Program-made: the position numbers and the translations under genes | Shown here: in pieces, positions 51,347 to 60,539 of the stretch | Numbering within the stretch: the stretch's first letter is position 1 | Layout of the letters: each line of letters begins with the position of its first letter | Assembly (NCBI GenBank): GCA_011392765.1 | Contig: WYCW01000004.1 | Span: 509,846 to 573,845, forward strand | Source: Candidatus Thiosymbion ectosymbiont of Catanema sp. Cochon2018 | Lineage (GTDB): Bacteria; Pseudomonadota; Gammaproteobacteria; Chromatiales; Chromatiaceae | Direction of reading: 5' to 3' | DNA: 64,000 bases | The notes under the pieces: model-generated | Databases searched by the model: none | Told to the model about the DNA's origin: nothing | Seen by the model: the letters and a program-made list of their open reading frames with translations, nothing else

Positions 51347-51745
51347 CGCTCATCTCCTGGCCGGGAATGCAGGGAAAAAATGGCGCTTCGGCTACGATTG
51401 TAGCCCGTTCACTCGGGAGGGTGTCGTAAAAGCCCATCCGCGGGGCGTAGCGCAGGCGTCTCCGCCTGCATCGAAAAATGGGTAGTGGTGATTTTTGAAG
51501 TGATATCTAGCCAACAATCGGCAATAAACACGAATCATGATTTGCGGTAATTCGTGTTTATTCGTGTCCATTCGTGGTTTTAGAATTCCTTGATGGCGTC
51601 GTATCATTGACAAAAAACTCACGCCTTGTCGGTCTGAGGCAAAACCTCGCTAGGATCCTTGAGGGACTCGAATCTTTACCAATGAGTCAAGTTTATGCAT
51701 TGCACAAATCGGGATCGAGATCGCAATCGGAATTTCGATCCCGAT
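51347..51745. other. Intergenic region with repeats
   Basis: No gene seen. TAAACACGAAT (51525) and ATTCGTGTTTA (51551) form a hairpin. From 51655 to 51745 the sequence is the inverse of 48935-49000 (CCTTGAGGGACTCGAATCTT, ATGAGTCAAGTTTATGCATT), cut at 51745 by the IS4-family element. Confidence 0.55.
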
Positions 51746-53164
51746 CCTGATGTATCCCCACAAACTTCGCCCTCGGCGTCAATCGGCCACGAGGGCATCC
51801 TGTTCATCCGCGACCCATTGGTCAGGCGGTCCGATCGTGCCGACCAATTCTATGAGCACATCGTGACCAGTTTCCAGCACCACCAGTAGCCGTGCCAGGA
51901 ACAGCCGCGAGTAGACGCGGCGTTTGCCGTTGCCAAGGTGTAGCCAGCGTTCGAGGCCGCCGCGTTGGGCGGCGGTGCCGAGCAGCCACAGCACAAAAGC
52001 GGCGAGTGAGGCGATCAGTACCAGCACCGTGAAGCGCCCGGCTGTGCGTGAGCGGCTTGCATTCGAGTCCTTCACCGAAGTGCGGGCTCTTCAGGTCGCG
52101 AAAGCTCTCCTCGATTTGCATGCGCTGACGATACAAGCGCACCCGTTTCTTCGCCGACAGGTTGGCGAGCCGGATACCGGCTACCAACAACCAAGACTCT
52201 TTGGCGCTGCGGGCATTGCGGGCGCTGGCCTTGGCGCGGGCACGCTTGCCGAAAGCATTGTTGCTACGCCGCCCCTTGTCCACCAGGCGCACCAACACGA
52301 ACAGCGCCCGCAAGGGATTGCTGCGCACCCAGTCGCCCTCACCGAGTGCCACCGGCTTCCCGGTGGCGCGCTGGAACAGCGTCCGGCAACTCACCCAACC
52401 GTGATTCAAACGCACAGAGTCGCGTCCACGCACCCGCCCCACCCAGTGCATTTCAGCAATTGGAGAGACTAGATATGCCGTCGCGTCCACGCACCCGCCC
52501 CACCCAGCGCCAGCCCAGCCGCTCGACCTCCCGGTAGAAAGGGACCCGGAAGCCGGCATCGGCGATCACGATCGGTGCCACAGAGGAGGGCATCAGGGCT
52601 GCCAAGCGTTGCAGGAAATGCTGCTGCACCATGCGGTTGCCGAGTTGCTTCTGCGGGTGGACCTCCTCATACAGAGTCAAACTGCGCCCTCCTACTGGCA
52701 GCGATGCACGCAGCAAATGCAACGACTGATCGGCCTTCAAATCCGACCAGTCGATCAGGATCAACGGTTCGGCGATACGTTTCAAGGTCACCCGACAGAG
52801 CGCCGCGTAGATTGACCGCGCCTCACCTGGCAGCTTACGGTTGCCAAGTAGCCGATCCGAACGCTTGATCTTATGGCGTCGTCTCGCCCGGCCCTCAAAC
52901 CGCCGCCCCAGATCGGTCCGTGATAACCGCGGTCCGCTCAGACAGGACACCACGGCAGCCAACAGCGTTGCCAAGCGGCGACGGTGGAGGTGTTGCAGCA
53001 ATGGTTCCAGGTGTTGAGGTAAGATGGTACTGACGTGCATGGGGGGCTCCTGGTCGGTGTGGTTACTTTCCGGAGACCACAATCCCTCATGCACGTCCAT
53101 CTCTACAGTAGCTACGCTCTACAACTTGTTGTCTTAGATCGCAATAATGCGGGGATACTTCAGG
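51746..53164 (-). mobile_element. IS4-family insertion sequence, damaged
   Basis: 1419 bp with inverted ends CCTGATGTATCCCCACAAA and (other strand) CCTGAAGTATCCCCGCATT. It is inserted in the ATCCCGAT-rich dispersed repeat; ATCCCGAT borders both sides, although the target itself is repetitive. A MITE with the same ends is at 13275. Confidence 0.8.
51779..53040 (-). pseudogene. IS4-family transposase, disrupted
   Basis: Starts at ATG 53040 (MHVSTILPQHLEPLLQHLHR). The N-terminal part includes RTDLGRRF, HKIKRSDRLLGN, LILIDWSDLKADQ (first Asp) and IVIADAGFRVPFY (second Asp). At about 52450-52500 a 60-bp segment interrupts WVGRVRGRD: the sequence GTCGCGTCCACGCACCCGCC occurs twice around it, so part of the gene is duplicated with an insertion. 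The rest continues with SVRLNHGWVS, QRMQIEESFRDLKSPHFGEG (catalytic Glu, YREK-type region) and, after another frameshift near 52060, LEETGHDVLIELVG-like sequence to 51779. It is inactive. Confidence 0.8.
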
Positions 53165-53536
53165 ATCCCGATCCCGATTTCGACCTACCCAAGCTCTCCA
53201 ACGGTTGGTTGGGCGTAGGAGATGGGGCCTTACGGGAGAGGGGCTTTTGGGGCTTCATGCCTCGTCGGTCTGAGGCAAAGCCTCGCTAGATTGGGGGATA
53301 TCTAACCCCTTGATGCCATGGCAATCGAGTCGTTGATCCAAGAAATCGAGGCGTAAGTATAGCGGTTCACCAACGGTAAAGGCCCGGCTCGCAAACAGCT
53401 GCCGGTTCGATAATGCGCGGCTCGTGAAATCCGCAGCGACAGCAGCGGACTTCTTGTATACCAAGCAACCCGACCTCGGCAGCCCCCGGGAATCTCGCAT
53501 ACCACGACCTTAGCCGGGAGTAGGTCGGCTTCCGGA
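53165..53536. other. Intergenic region
   Basis: 53165-53240 is the outer half of the dispersed repeat (inverse of 48843-48925), displaced by the IS4-family insertion. The rest shows short ORFs without coding character and no recognised signal. Confidence 0.5.
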
Positions 53537-54148
53537 TCAGGATATGACGATGAATTTGGATACGCTTGTATCGGAGCTGGAGCCGCTCTGGACCCTGTGT
53601 TCGATTGTATAGGTACCCGGTGTAATCCCTTTCGGAATCACGAAATCCAAGGTCGCTTCCCGCTTTCCACCCTTACGCTCCCCATGGGTAGGGCCCAGGG
53701 TAACGGGTGAAATATCTTTGCCCTTTATTATCCAACTTTCCGTCGCGAATGCGGTAGATTTGCCGGCCGGTATGTTCAACCAATAGGTTGTCCAGATAGT
53801 CACCTTCTGCCCGGCTCTCACCCATTTAGGAGAGTTGCCGCCCTTTTGAATCTTGACCTGGGGACTGCTGATCGCTGTCTTCGCTTCATAAACACGCCTT
53901 TCCTCTGCGGTCGAACTCACTGGCTTCGACCGGTAGTTGCTGACAGCGGCGGTGGCCAACCCAGCGACGGCACTGGCAACCGCCGACCCCATCGCATTGT
54001 TGACAAGCACACCCACGACGCTACCGACCACTAAGCTGCCCACCCCGGTAAGCCGGTTCTGTTTGTCACTGGTCGTCTCGCAGCCGGACAGGGCGCTGGC
54101 CATGGCGACGGCGGCGATAATCAGTATTTTTTGATCGACTCGTTTCAT
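53537..54148 (-). CDS. Glycine-zipper lipoprotein
   Basis: A 203-aa protein with a lipoprotein signal (ILIIAAVAMASALSGC, lipobox LSGC). It has a glycine-zipper-like segment (GVGSLVVGSVVGVLVNN, then AMGSAVASAVAGLATAA) and a beta-rich C-terminal domain (KWVRAGQKVTIWTTYWLNIP ... GTYTIEHRVQSG) that resembles an immunoglobulin-like fold. It is probably outer-membrane anchored. It starts 33 bp after the stop of the coiled-coil protein gene and is likely co-transcribed with it. Confidence 0.75.
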   Translation of the reverse strand: MKRVDQKILIIAAVAMASALSGCETTSDKQNRLTGVGSLVVGSVVGVLVNNAMGSAVASAVAGLATAAVSNYRSKPVSSTAEERRVYEAKTAISSPQVKIQKGGNSPKWVRAGQKVTIWTTYWLNIPAGKSTAFATESWIIKGKDISPVTLGPTHGERKGGKREATLDFVIPKGITPGTYTIEHRVQSGSSSDTSVSKFIVIS

Positions 54149-54181
54149 CGTGTTGAATTCCCCAATATAAACTCAAGGCCC

Positions 54182-55867
54182 CTATTTTGTGCCATGGTAT
54201 TCCGGAGACCAAGCAGTTGGATCGCCCATATCCGGCTTCCGTAGAGGCGCTTCGGACTTCACCTTCATCCTCGTAGCTGCCTTACGTTCGACCTTTGCTT
54301 GTCGGCGTTGGGCTGCTCTCTCCGCCCTGCGTTTGGCCTCCGCTCGGCGCCGGGCCCTTTCCTTCGCTTTGCGTTTGGCCTCCGTTTGGCGCCGGGCCTT
54401 TTCCCTCGCTATGCGTTTGGCCTCCGCTTGGCGGCGGGCTTCTTTCTTCGCCTTACGTTTGGCCTCCGCTCGGCGGCGGGCTTCTCTCTCTGCCTTACGT
54501 TTGGCCTCCGCTCGGCGGCGGGCTTCTCTCTCCGCCTTGCGTTTGGCCTCTGCTTGGTGCCGGGCTACTTCCTCTGTCTTGCGCTCGGCCTCCGCTTGAC
54601 GCCGGGCTGCTTCCTCCGTCCTGCGCTTAGCCTCCGCTTGGCGGCGGGCGTTTTCCTCCGCTCGACGCTGGGCTTTTTCCTTCGCTTTGCGTTCGGCCTC
54701 TGCCTGGTACCGGGCTACCGCCTCCCCCTCGGACTTGGTCTTCGCCTGGTACTGAGCTGCTTCTTCTGCCTTGCGCTCGGTCTCCGGTTGGTGTTGAGCT
54801 ACTTCCTTTGTCTCGGGTTCGGCTTCCGCTCGGCGTTGGGCCGCTTCTTTCGCTTGGCGCTTGGCCTCTGCCTGGCGTTGGGCTTTTTCCTTCGCCTGGC
54901 GCTCGGCTTCCGCTTGGCGCTGGGCTGCTTCCTTCGCCTGGCGCTTGGCTTCCGCTTGGCGTTGAGCTGCTTCCTCTGCCTGGCGCTTGGCCTCCGCTCG
55001 ACGTTGGGCTGCTTCCTCCTCCGCTTTGCGTTTGGCCTCCGCTCGACGTTGGGCTGCTTCCTCCTCCGCTTTGCGTTCGGCCTCCGCCCGACGTTGAGCC
55101 GCTTCCTCCTCCGCTTTGCGTACGGCCTTCGCTCGACGTTGGGCTGCTTCCTCCTCCGCCTTGCGTTTGGCCTCTGCTCGGCGTTGAGCCACTTCCTCCT
55201 CTGCCTTGCGTTCGGCCTCTGCCCGACGCTGAACTGCTTCCTCCGCCTCGGGCTTGGTCTCCGCTCGACGCTGGGCTGCTTTCTCTGCCTCGGGCTCGGC
55301 CTTCAAAGCGGTCTTCGCTGGTGTCTCGGTGGGCGGTTCCTTCGGCTCCGCTGACTCGCGGGCGGAATGGCCGGGGGTATCCAACGCCGTGTGCTGCATC
55401 GCAGGCCGATTCTGCGCATCCCCGACCTTGGCTAAAACCCAATTCTCGTTCTGCGCGCCGGCACCATCCACAATCCGATAGAGGAAAACATCCAGCCCCT
55501 TCTGTGAAGGCGCCGAATAGCGGAAACTGTGCTCGCTGATCTTCTCGACGGTGCCGAATCGAGGGGACCCAAGCTCCAGGAGTCGGGGAGTTTCGCCATC
55601 CGAATCGCGGGTGTACTTGCGGATGTCGACCACCCGCGTCTCACCGACAGCGGTCATGATGGAAATGGTAGTAGCGACCGGTGAGTGGTTCGGCTGGGAT
55701 TGCTGTAGAGCAGGCAGTGTCTGCTTGAGGGAGGGGTCCGGACGCCTATAATCGGGTAACGCCAGCCAGATACCGATTGCCGCGACGGTCAACAGGACGA
55801 ATAAGAGCGCACCCCAATGGATGGGATATGGCCAGAGTTTGGTATAAATGTGAAATTTCGATTTCAT
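54182..55867 (-). CDS. TolA-like membrane-anchored coiled-coil protein with Ig-like domain
   Basis: A 561-aa protein. One membrane helix near the N-terminus (WGALLFVLLTVAAIGIWLAL) is followed by a cadherin/Ig-like domain (residues 65-150; FRYSAPSQKGLDVFLYRIVD). A very long charged helix (residues 170-530) built of AEAKRKAEEEAAQRR units makes up most of the protein. The C-terminus is MGDPTAWSPEYHGTK. The layout recalls TolA (anchor, long periplasmic helix) but without a TolA C-terminal domain. With the lipoprotein it could span the periplasm. The repeat DNA keeps several other frames open; those are shadows. Confidence 0.75.
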   Translation of the reverse strand: MKSKFHIYTKLWPYPIHWGALLFVLLTVAAIGIWLALPDYRRPDPSLKQTLPALQQSQPNHSPVATTISIMTAVGETRVVDIRKYTRDSDGETPRLLELGSPRFGTVEKISEHSFRYSAPSQKGLDVFLYRIVDGAGAQNENWVLAKVGDAQNRPAMQHTALDTPGHSARESAEPKEPPTETPAKTALKAEPEAEKAAQRRAETKPEAEEAVQRRAEAERKAEEEVAQRRAEAKRKAEEEAAQRRAKAVRKAEEEAAQRRAEAERKAEEEAAQRRAEAKRKAEEEAAQRRAEAKRQAEEAAQRQAEAKRQAKEAAQRQAEAERQAKEKAQRQAEAKRQAKEAAQRRAEAEPETKEVAQHQPETERKAEEAAQYQAKTKSEGEAVARYQAEAERKAKEKAQRRAEENARRQAEAKRRTEEAARRQAEAERKTEEVARHQAEAKRKAEREARRRAEAKRKAEREARRRAEAKRKAKKEARRQAEAKRIAREKARRQTEAKRKAKERARRRAEAKRRAERAAQRRQAKVERKAATRMKVKSEAPLRKPDMGDPTAWSPEYHGTK

Positions 55868-55929
55868 AACAAATGTCTATGCTTGCGAAAGAGGATCATA
55901 GTCATGTCCTGACAGAGGGGAAAGGTCGA

Positions 55930-56271
55930 TCAGCCCTCGTTCACCTCTGTATCCCTTTGCGCCGTCGCTTGTTCCAGCATGGTCTTGAGTTCTCCGCCGG
56001 CGTGCAGTTCGAGCGTGATATCGCAGCCGCCGATCAGCTCGCCGCCCACATAGATCTGGGGAAAGGTAGGCCAATCGGCATAATGCGGTAGGTTCTCGTA
56101 GATCTCTCGATCCTGGAGCACGTTGACATGGGCGAAGGGGACACCGCACTCCGAGAGCGCGGCAGCCGCCCGCATGGAAAAGCCGCACATGGGGAACTGG
56201 GGGGTACCCTTCATGAAGATGATAACGGGGTTGTTCTTGACCTGTTGGTCGATACGTTCCAAAGCGTCCAT
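55930..56271 (-). CDS. grxD: Monothiol glutaredoxin Grx4/GrxD
   Basis: A 113-aa protein with the CGFS active site (PMCGFSMRAAAAL, Cys29), the GTPQFP loop, WPTFPQIYVGGELIGGCDI (the TFP cis-Pro and GG motifs) and a complete C-terminal helix. It binds and transfers 2Fe-2S clusters in the cytoplasm. The C-terminal tail (EQATAQRDTEVNEG) is slightly longer than usual. Single-gene unit; the neighbours are unrelated. Confidence 0.95.
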   Translation of the reverse strand: MDALERIDQQVKNNPVIIFMKGTPQFPMCGFSMRAAAALSECGVPFAHVNVLQDREIYENLPHYADWPTFPQIYVGGELIGGCDITLELHAGGELKTMLEQATAQRDTEVNEG

Positions 56272-56387
56272 TGTTCACCTCTAGGTGAAATGCTCGATTT
56301 TTTGTCTTGCGTAAGGGCACCCTGGAAATTTCAAAGTGCCTGAACGGGACAAGGATACCTCGCCCGGTGCGATCGGAAAACCGATTG

Positions 56388-56447
56388 CTACGCGCCCGAA
56401 TCCGGTGGGGCACCGTCGAGATGCAGCTCGCCACAGATGCCGCACAT
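56388..56447 (-). pseudogene. Start fragment of an asparagine-synthase-like amidotransferase
   Basis: ATG at 56447 gives MCGICGELHLDGAPPDSGA then TAG. MCGICGE with DG is the hallmark Ntn-glutaminase start of AsnB and N-acetylglutaminylglutamine synthetase-type proteins. The following sequence does not continue the family. It is a 19-codon relic, or a chance match with low probability. Confidence 0.45.
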
Positions 56448-56464
56448 CACCCTGATCCAACGCC

Positions 56465-58012
56465 CTAACCCCGGTCGGCACTGCCCCAACCGCCGCCACC
56501 CGGTGTCTCGATCCGCAGACGGTCTCCGGCAGCCACCTCCAGGGCGACCTTTCCCGGCAACTCGTGACTATTGAGTAAATTGCGGCCCGGTCGTCCCGGT
56601 CCGCCGCCGGCAACGCCCCAGGGAGCATAACGGCGGCGTTCCGTGAGCAGGGATACGCCGGCGGGGGAGAGGAATTCCAGCTCCCGCACCAGTCCATCGC
56701 CGCCTGCCCGCCGCCCGCGTCCGCCGGATCCGCGGCGCAGGCCGTACCTTCTGATCCGTACGGGAAAACGGGCCTCCAGCACCTCGATCGGGGTGTTCAG
56801 GGTATTGGTCATGTGGGTCTGGATCCCGGAACGTCCGCCACCGCTCGCCCCGGCCCCCATGCCGCCGCCGATGGTCTCATAATAGTCCCAGGCGGCGCTG
56901 CCCATGGCCAGATTGTTCATGCTGCCGTGGCTGGCCGCCGGGATCCGCTCCGGAACCGCCTGAGCCAGTGCCCCCGTCACGGCGTCCACGACGCGGCTGC
57001 TGGTCTCCACGTTGCCCGCCGCCACCGCGGCCGGGTAACGGGCGTTGAGCAGACAACCGTCGGGGACCGCCAGACTTACCGGCCGCAAGCTGCCGGCACA
57101 GGCCGGCGTCCGGGCCGGCATCAGGCAGCGGAAGACATAAAAGACGGCCGCCGCGACCACCGCCAGCGGGCAGTTGATGTTGCCCGGTACCTGCCCCGCC
57201 GTGCCCGCGAAGTCGACCTGAGCGGTTCCGTCCCGCATCCGAACCCGGATCCGAATCCGAATATCCCGATGGCCCTGGCCGTCGTCGTCCATCCGGTCTT
57301 CGAAGCGATAGGTGCCGTCCGGGATCGTCTTCAAGGCCCCTCTGGCCAAGCGTTCACCATAGTCGTTCAAGACTGCCAGGTGGTCGAAAAAGACTTCGGG
57401 TCCGTGCCGGGCAACGAGCTCGCCGAGCCGGGTCAGACCGACTCGATTGGCACTGATCTGGGCATAAAAATCACCGCCGGCGTCCGCCGGGTTGCGGGTA
57501 TCGCCGGTGATGGACGCCAGCAACCGCTCGTCGAGGGTGCCACGCCGCATCAGGTGCACCGGCGCAATGATCCGTCCCTCTTCATGGATCGAGCGGGAGA
57601 TGGGCATGGAGCCGGGTGCACTCGCGCCGATGTCCGCGTGGTGGGCGCGATTTACCACGAAGGCAACGAGCTTGTGGTCGGCGAACAGCGGCGCAATGAC
57701 GGTCACATCCGGCAAGTGGGTCCCACCCAGGAAGGGATCATTGAGGATCACCATATCCCCTTCCTCCCATTGCATGGCGGCCACCACGGAGGCCATCGCA
57801 AAGGCCATGCTGCCCAGGTGGACGGGGATGTGGGCCGCCTGGGCGCAGAGCCTGCCGGCGGGATCGAATACGGCACAGGAAAAATCGAGCCGATCTCGGA
57901 TATTGGGGGAAAAGGCGGCGTTGCGCAGCACCGCGCCCATTTCGTCACAGACTGCCTCGAGGCGGCTGGAAAAGATACTGAGTGCTATGGGATCCAATAC
58001 CGGGGAATCCAA
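56465..58012 (-). CDS. hyuB: Hydantoinase B / 5-oxoprolinase-type protein
   Basis: A 515-aa protein of the HyuB family. Typical segments are SIFSSRLEAVCDEMGAVLRN, DMVILNDPFLGGTHLPDVTV, FVVNRAHHADIGASAPGSMP (metal-binding His-His-Asp) and ETIGGGMGAGASGGG near the C-terminus. With HyuA it hydrolyses hydantoins or 5-oxoproline in an ATP-dependent reaction. No hyuA gene is adjacent: upstream is a symporter remnant and downstream an amidotransferase relic. It is therefore an orphan subunit here, perhaps after a deletion. Confidence 0.9.
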   Translation of the reverse strand: MDSPVLDPIALSIFSSRLEAVCDEMGAVLRNAAFSPNIRDRLDFSCAVFDPAGRLCAQAAHIPVHLGSMAFAMASVVAAMQWEEGDMVILNDPFLGGTHLPDVTVIAPLFADHKLVAFVVNRAHHADIGASAPGSMPISRSIHEEGRIIAPVHLMRRGTLDERLLASITGDTRNPADAGGDFYAQISANRVGLTRLGELVARHGPEVFFDHLAVLNDYGERLARGALKTIPDGTYRFEDRMDDDGQGHRDIRIRIRVRMRDGTAQVDFAGTAGQVPGNINCPLAVVAAAVFYVFRCLMPARTPACAGSLRPVSLAVPDGCLLNARYPAAVAAGNVETSSRVVDAVTGALAQAVPERIPAASHGSMNNLAMGSAAWDYYETIGGGMGAGASGGGRSGIQTHMTNTLNTPIEVLEARFPVRIRRYGLRRGSGGRGRRAGGDGLVRELEFLSPAGVSLLTERRRYAPWGVAGGGPGRPGRNLLNSHELPGKVALEVAAGDRLRIETPGGGGWGSADRG

Positions 58013-58025
58013 AGATTGCCTCCCA

Positions 58026-58268
58026 CTATCGGTCCTCGAAGCTGCCGATCAGTGGTGCAACCACCGTCGAGAGGAGCATGAACAACAGGATGGCACCGCG
58101 TCCGATCCAGGCCAACCGGCGCGGCGTCGGTTGCGGGCGAGAGGGTTTGATGAAATCCGGCGTCGGAAGCGCGGAGACGGAGTTCAGGATCGAACCGATG
58201 CTCGAAATGACCATGAAGTAAAACCCGATGACGACGAGGTCGGCGACGGTGATGTCGAGCGGCTGCAT
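58026..58268 (-). pseudogene. Internally deleted sodium:solute symporter remnant
   Basis: 80 codons from ATG 58268. The first half, ITVADLVVIGFYFMVISSIG, resembles the first helix of SSS symporters (DLxVIxxYF). The second half, RRLAWIGRGAILLFMLLSTVVAPLIGSFEDR, resembles a later helix (APLIGxF). The large middle part is missing. It could be a small two-helix membrane protein, but a relic explains both matches. It ends 14 bp before the hyuB start. Confidence 0.5.
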
Positions 58269-58405
58269 GGTGCGGTCGGCTCCTGGTGCTAAGGACGCGC
58301 CGATGGAGTCGAATCCGCGATACCGGAATCCGACTCGACGTAGACTCCGCAAATCTGTAGGTTATATAGGCTAACCGTAGAATCGAGACAGGGCAAACCG
58401 GAACC

Positions 58406-60535
58406 ATGTATATCCTGTTGCTGAGCATCCACGGTCTGATGCGTGGACACGAGTTGGAGCTGGGACGCGACGCGGACACGGGGGGGCAGACGTTATATGT
58501 GGTCGATCTCGCCCGCGCGCTGGCCGAGCGCGACGATGTGGAGCAGGTCGATCTGGTCACGCGCCGGATCCTCGATCCGGCGGTGTCCGGCGACTACGCC
58601 GAGCCTATCGAACCTTTGTCCCCAAAAGCGCGCATTCTGCGCATCGACGCCGGTCCCGATGAATATATCGCCAAGGAACGGCTCTGGGATCATCTCGACG
58701 GTTTCATGGACAACCTGGTCACGACCCTGAACGCCGCCGGAAGGATGCCGGACCTGGTCCACAGCCACTACGCGGATGCGGGTTACGTGGGCGTGCGCCT
58801 GTCGAACCTGCTCGGGGTGCCCCTGGTCCACACCGGACACTCGCTGGGCCGGGACAAACGCCAGCGTCTCCTGAGTGCGGGCATGAGCGAGGAGGCGATC
58901 AACGAGACCTACAACATGGACCGCCGGGTCGATGCCGAGGAAGAGGTGCTCGCCGGCGCGGATCTGGTCATCGCCAGCACCCACAACGAGATCGACGAGC
59001 AGTACGGTCTCTACGACTACTACCAACCCAAGCGCATGGCGGTCATCCCGCCGGGCACCGACCTGAGTCGCTTCCATCCGCCGGCCCCGAAGGATTCGCC
59101 GAGTGCCTTCGCCGACCAGCTCCGACGCTTCCTGCGAGACCCGGATAAGCCCTTGATCCTGGCCCTGTCCCGGGCGGATGCGAGAAAGAACAACCAGACC
59201 CTGCTCGAGGCCTATGGGGAATCCCAGACGCTGCAGGAAGTAGCGAACCTCTTGATCGTCGCCGGCAATCGCGACGATCTCCGGGACCTCGACGAAGGGG
59301 CCCAGTCCGTGCTGACCGAGCTCTTGCTCGGGATCGATGTCTACGACCTCTATGGCCGGGTCGCCATGCCCAAGCACCTCCCGCAGGACCAGGTCGCAGG
59401 GCTCTATCGCCTGGCGGCCGAGCGGGGTGGAATATTCGTCAATCCCGCCCTCACCGAGCCCTTCGGTCTGACCCTTCTCGAAGCCGCCGCAAGTGGGCTG
59501 CCGTTGGTGGCGACGGAGAACGGCGGGCCGGTGGATATCATCGGCAACTGCGACAACGGTATTCTGGTCGACCCCCTCGACAAGACGGCCATCGCCGCGG
59601 CTTTATTGAAGTTACTGACCGATCCCGAGCGTTACCGCCGCCTGCGCGACAACGGCATCGTCAAGGTCCGCGAGCACTATTCCTGGCTGGCCCATGCCGA
59701 ACGCTATCTGGAGCACGTCAGGCCGCTCCTGAAGCGTCACGAGCCCATTCCCTCCGCGCCGAAACGTCGCAAGCGATACCGGGATCGGGCGTTGTTCACG
59801 GACATCGATCAGAGCCTGCTCGGCGATGCCGAGGGCGTGCGGCAATTCGTCGCAGCGATGCACGAGAACCGCAAGTGCGCGACCTTCGGCATCGCCACCG
59901 GTCGCCGCCTGGATGCGGCCCTGACCGAGCTCAAGCGCCAGGGTATCCCCCACCCCGACGTCCTGATTACCAGCCTCGGCACCGAGATCCACTATGCGCC
60001 GCGGCTCACGCGTGACAAATACTGGAACGAGCATATCGATTACCTGTGGCGGCCCGCCACGGTGCGTCGGGTCTTGTCCGGGTATCCCGGACTGGAACCC
60101 CAGCCGAAGAGTGAGCAGACGCGCTTCAAGATCTCTTACCACTACGATCCGGATCAGCCCCCGGATATCGAGGAGCTCACCTCGCTATTGCGGAGTCGGG
60201 ACGTGACCGCGAATCTGATTCAGTCCTTCGGTAGATTCCTCGACATCATCCCGTCCCGGGCCAGCAAGGGCCAGGCACTGCGTTACGTCGCCCAACGCTG
60301 GGGCATCCCGCTGGAACGGATCCTGGTCGCCGGCGGTTCCGGGGCGGATGAAGACATGATGCGCGGCAATACCCTGGCGGTGGTCGTCGCCAACCGCCAT
60401 GGGGAGGAGCTGTCGCAACTCGTAGATCTGGAGCGGATCTATTTTGCGGACCGCCCCCACGCACTCGGCATTCTCGAGGCCGCCGGTTACTACGACTTCT
60501 TCGGGAGCTGCGGTCTTCCCACGACGAGTCCGTGA
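58406..60535 (+). CDS. sps: Sucrose-phosphate synthase with fused HAD phosphatase-like domain
   Basis: A 709-aa protein. The glycosyltransferase (GT4) part starts MYILLLSIHGLMRGHELELG with GGQTLYVVDLARAL and VHSHYADAGYVG. It includes VIPPGTDLSRFHPP, KNNQTLLEAYGES and the donor-site ExxGLTLLEA pattern in LTEPFGLTLLEAAASGLPLVATENGGP. The C-terminal ~240 residues form a HAD-IIB domain (ALFTDIDQSLLG, later ILVAGGSGADEDMM). This matches bacterial SPS that make sucrose-6-phosphate from UDP-glucose and fructose-6-phosphate. The TDIDQSL motif keeps both Asp positions of DxD phosphatases. Sucrose would serve as compatible solute. Confidence 0.93.
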   Translation: MYILLLSIHGLMRGHELELGRDADTGGQTLYVVDLARALAERDDVEQVDLVTRRILDPAVSGDYAEPIEPLSPKARILRIDAGPDEYIAKERLWDHLDGFMDNLVTTLNAAGRMPDLVHSHYADAGYVGVRLSNLLGVPLVHTGHSLGRDKRQRLLSAGMSEEAINETYNMDRRVDAEEEVLAGADLVIASTHNEIDEQYGLYDYYQPKRMAVIPPGTDLSRFHPPAPKDSPSAFADQLRRFLRDPDKPLILALSRADARKNNQTLLEAYGESQTLQEVANLLIVAGNRDDLRDLDEGAQSVLTELLLGIDVYDLYGRVAMPKHLPQDQVAGLYRLAAERGGIFVNPALTEPFGLTLLEAAASGLPLVATENGGPVDIIGNCDNGILVDPLDKTAIAAALLKLLTDPERYRRLRDNGIVKVREHYSWLAHAERYLEHVRPLLKRHEPIPSAPKRRKRYRDRALFTDIDQSLLGDAEGVRQFVAAMHENRKCATFGIATGRRLDAALTELKRQGIPHPDVLITSLGTEIHYAPRLTRDKYWNEHIDYLWRPATVRRVLSGYPGLEPQPKSEQTRFKISYHYDPDQPPDIEELTSLLRSRDVTANLIQSFGRFLDIIPSRASKGQALRYVAQRWGIPLERILVAGGSGADEDMMRGNTLAVVVANRHGEELSQLVDLERIYFADRPHALGILEAAGYYDFFGSCGLPTTSP

Positions 60536-60539
60536 TCCG

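Noticed and set aside
53255..53505. Short minus-strand ORFs (67 and 81 codons)
   Set aside because: Overlapping frames of similar length without family match or ribosome-binding site.
54189..55539. Plus-strand ORFs opposite the TolA-like gene (up to 351 codons)
   Set aside because: Shadows of the AEAKRKAEEEA repeat; composition (Leu/Phe/Gly/Arg repeats) follows the minus-strand codons.
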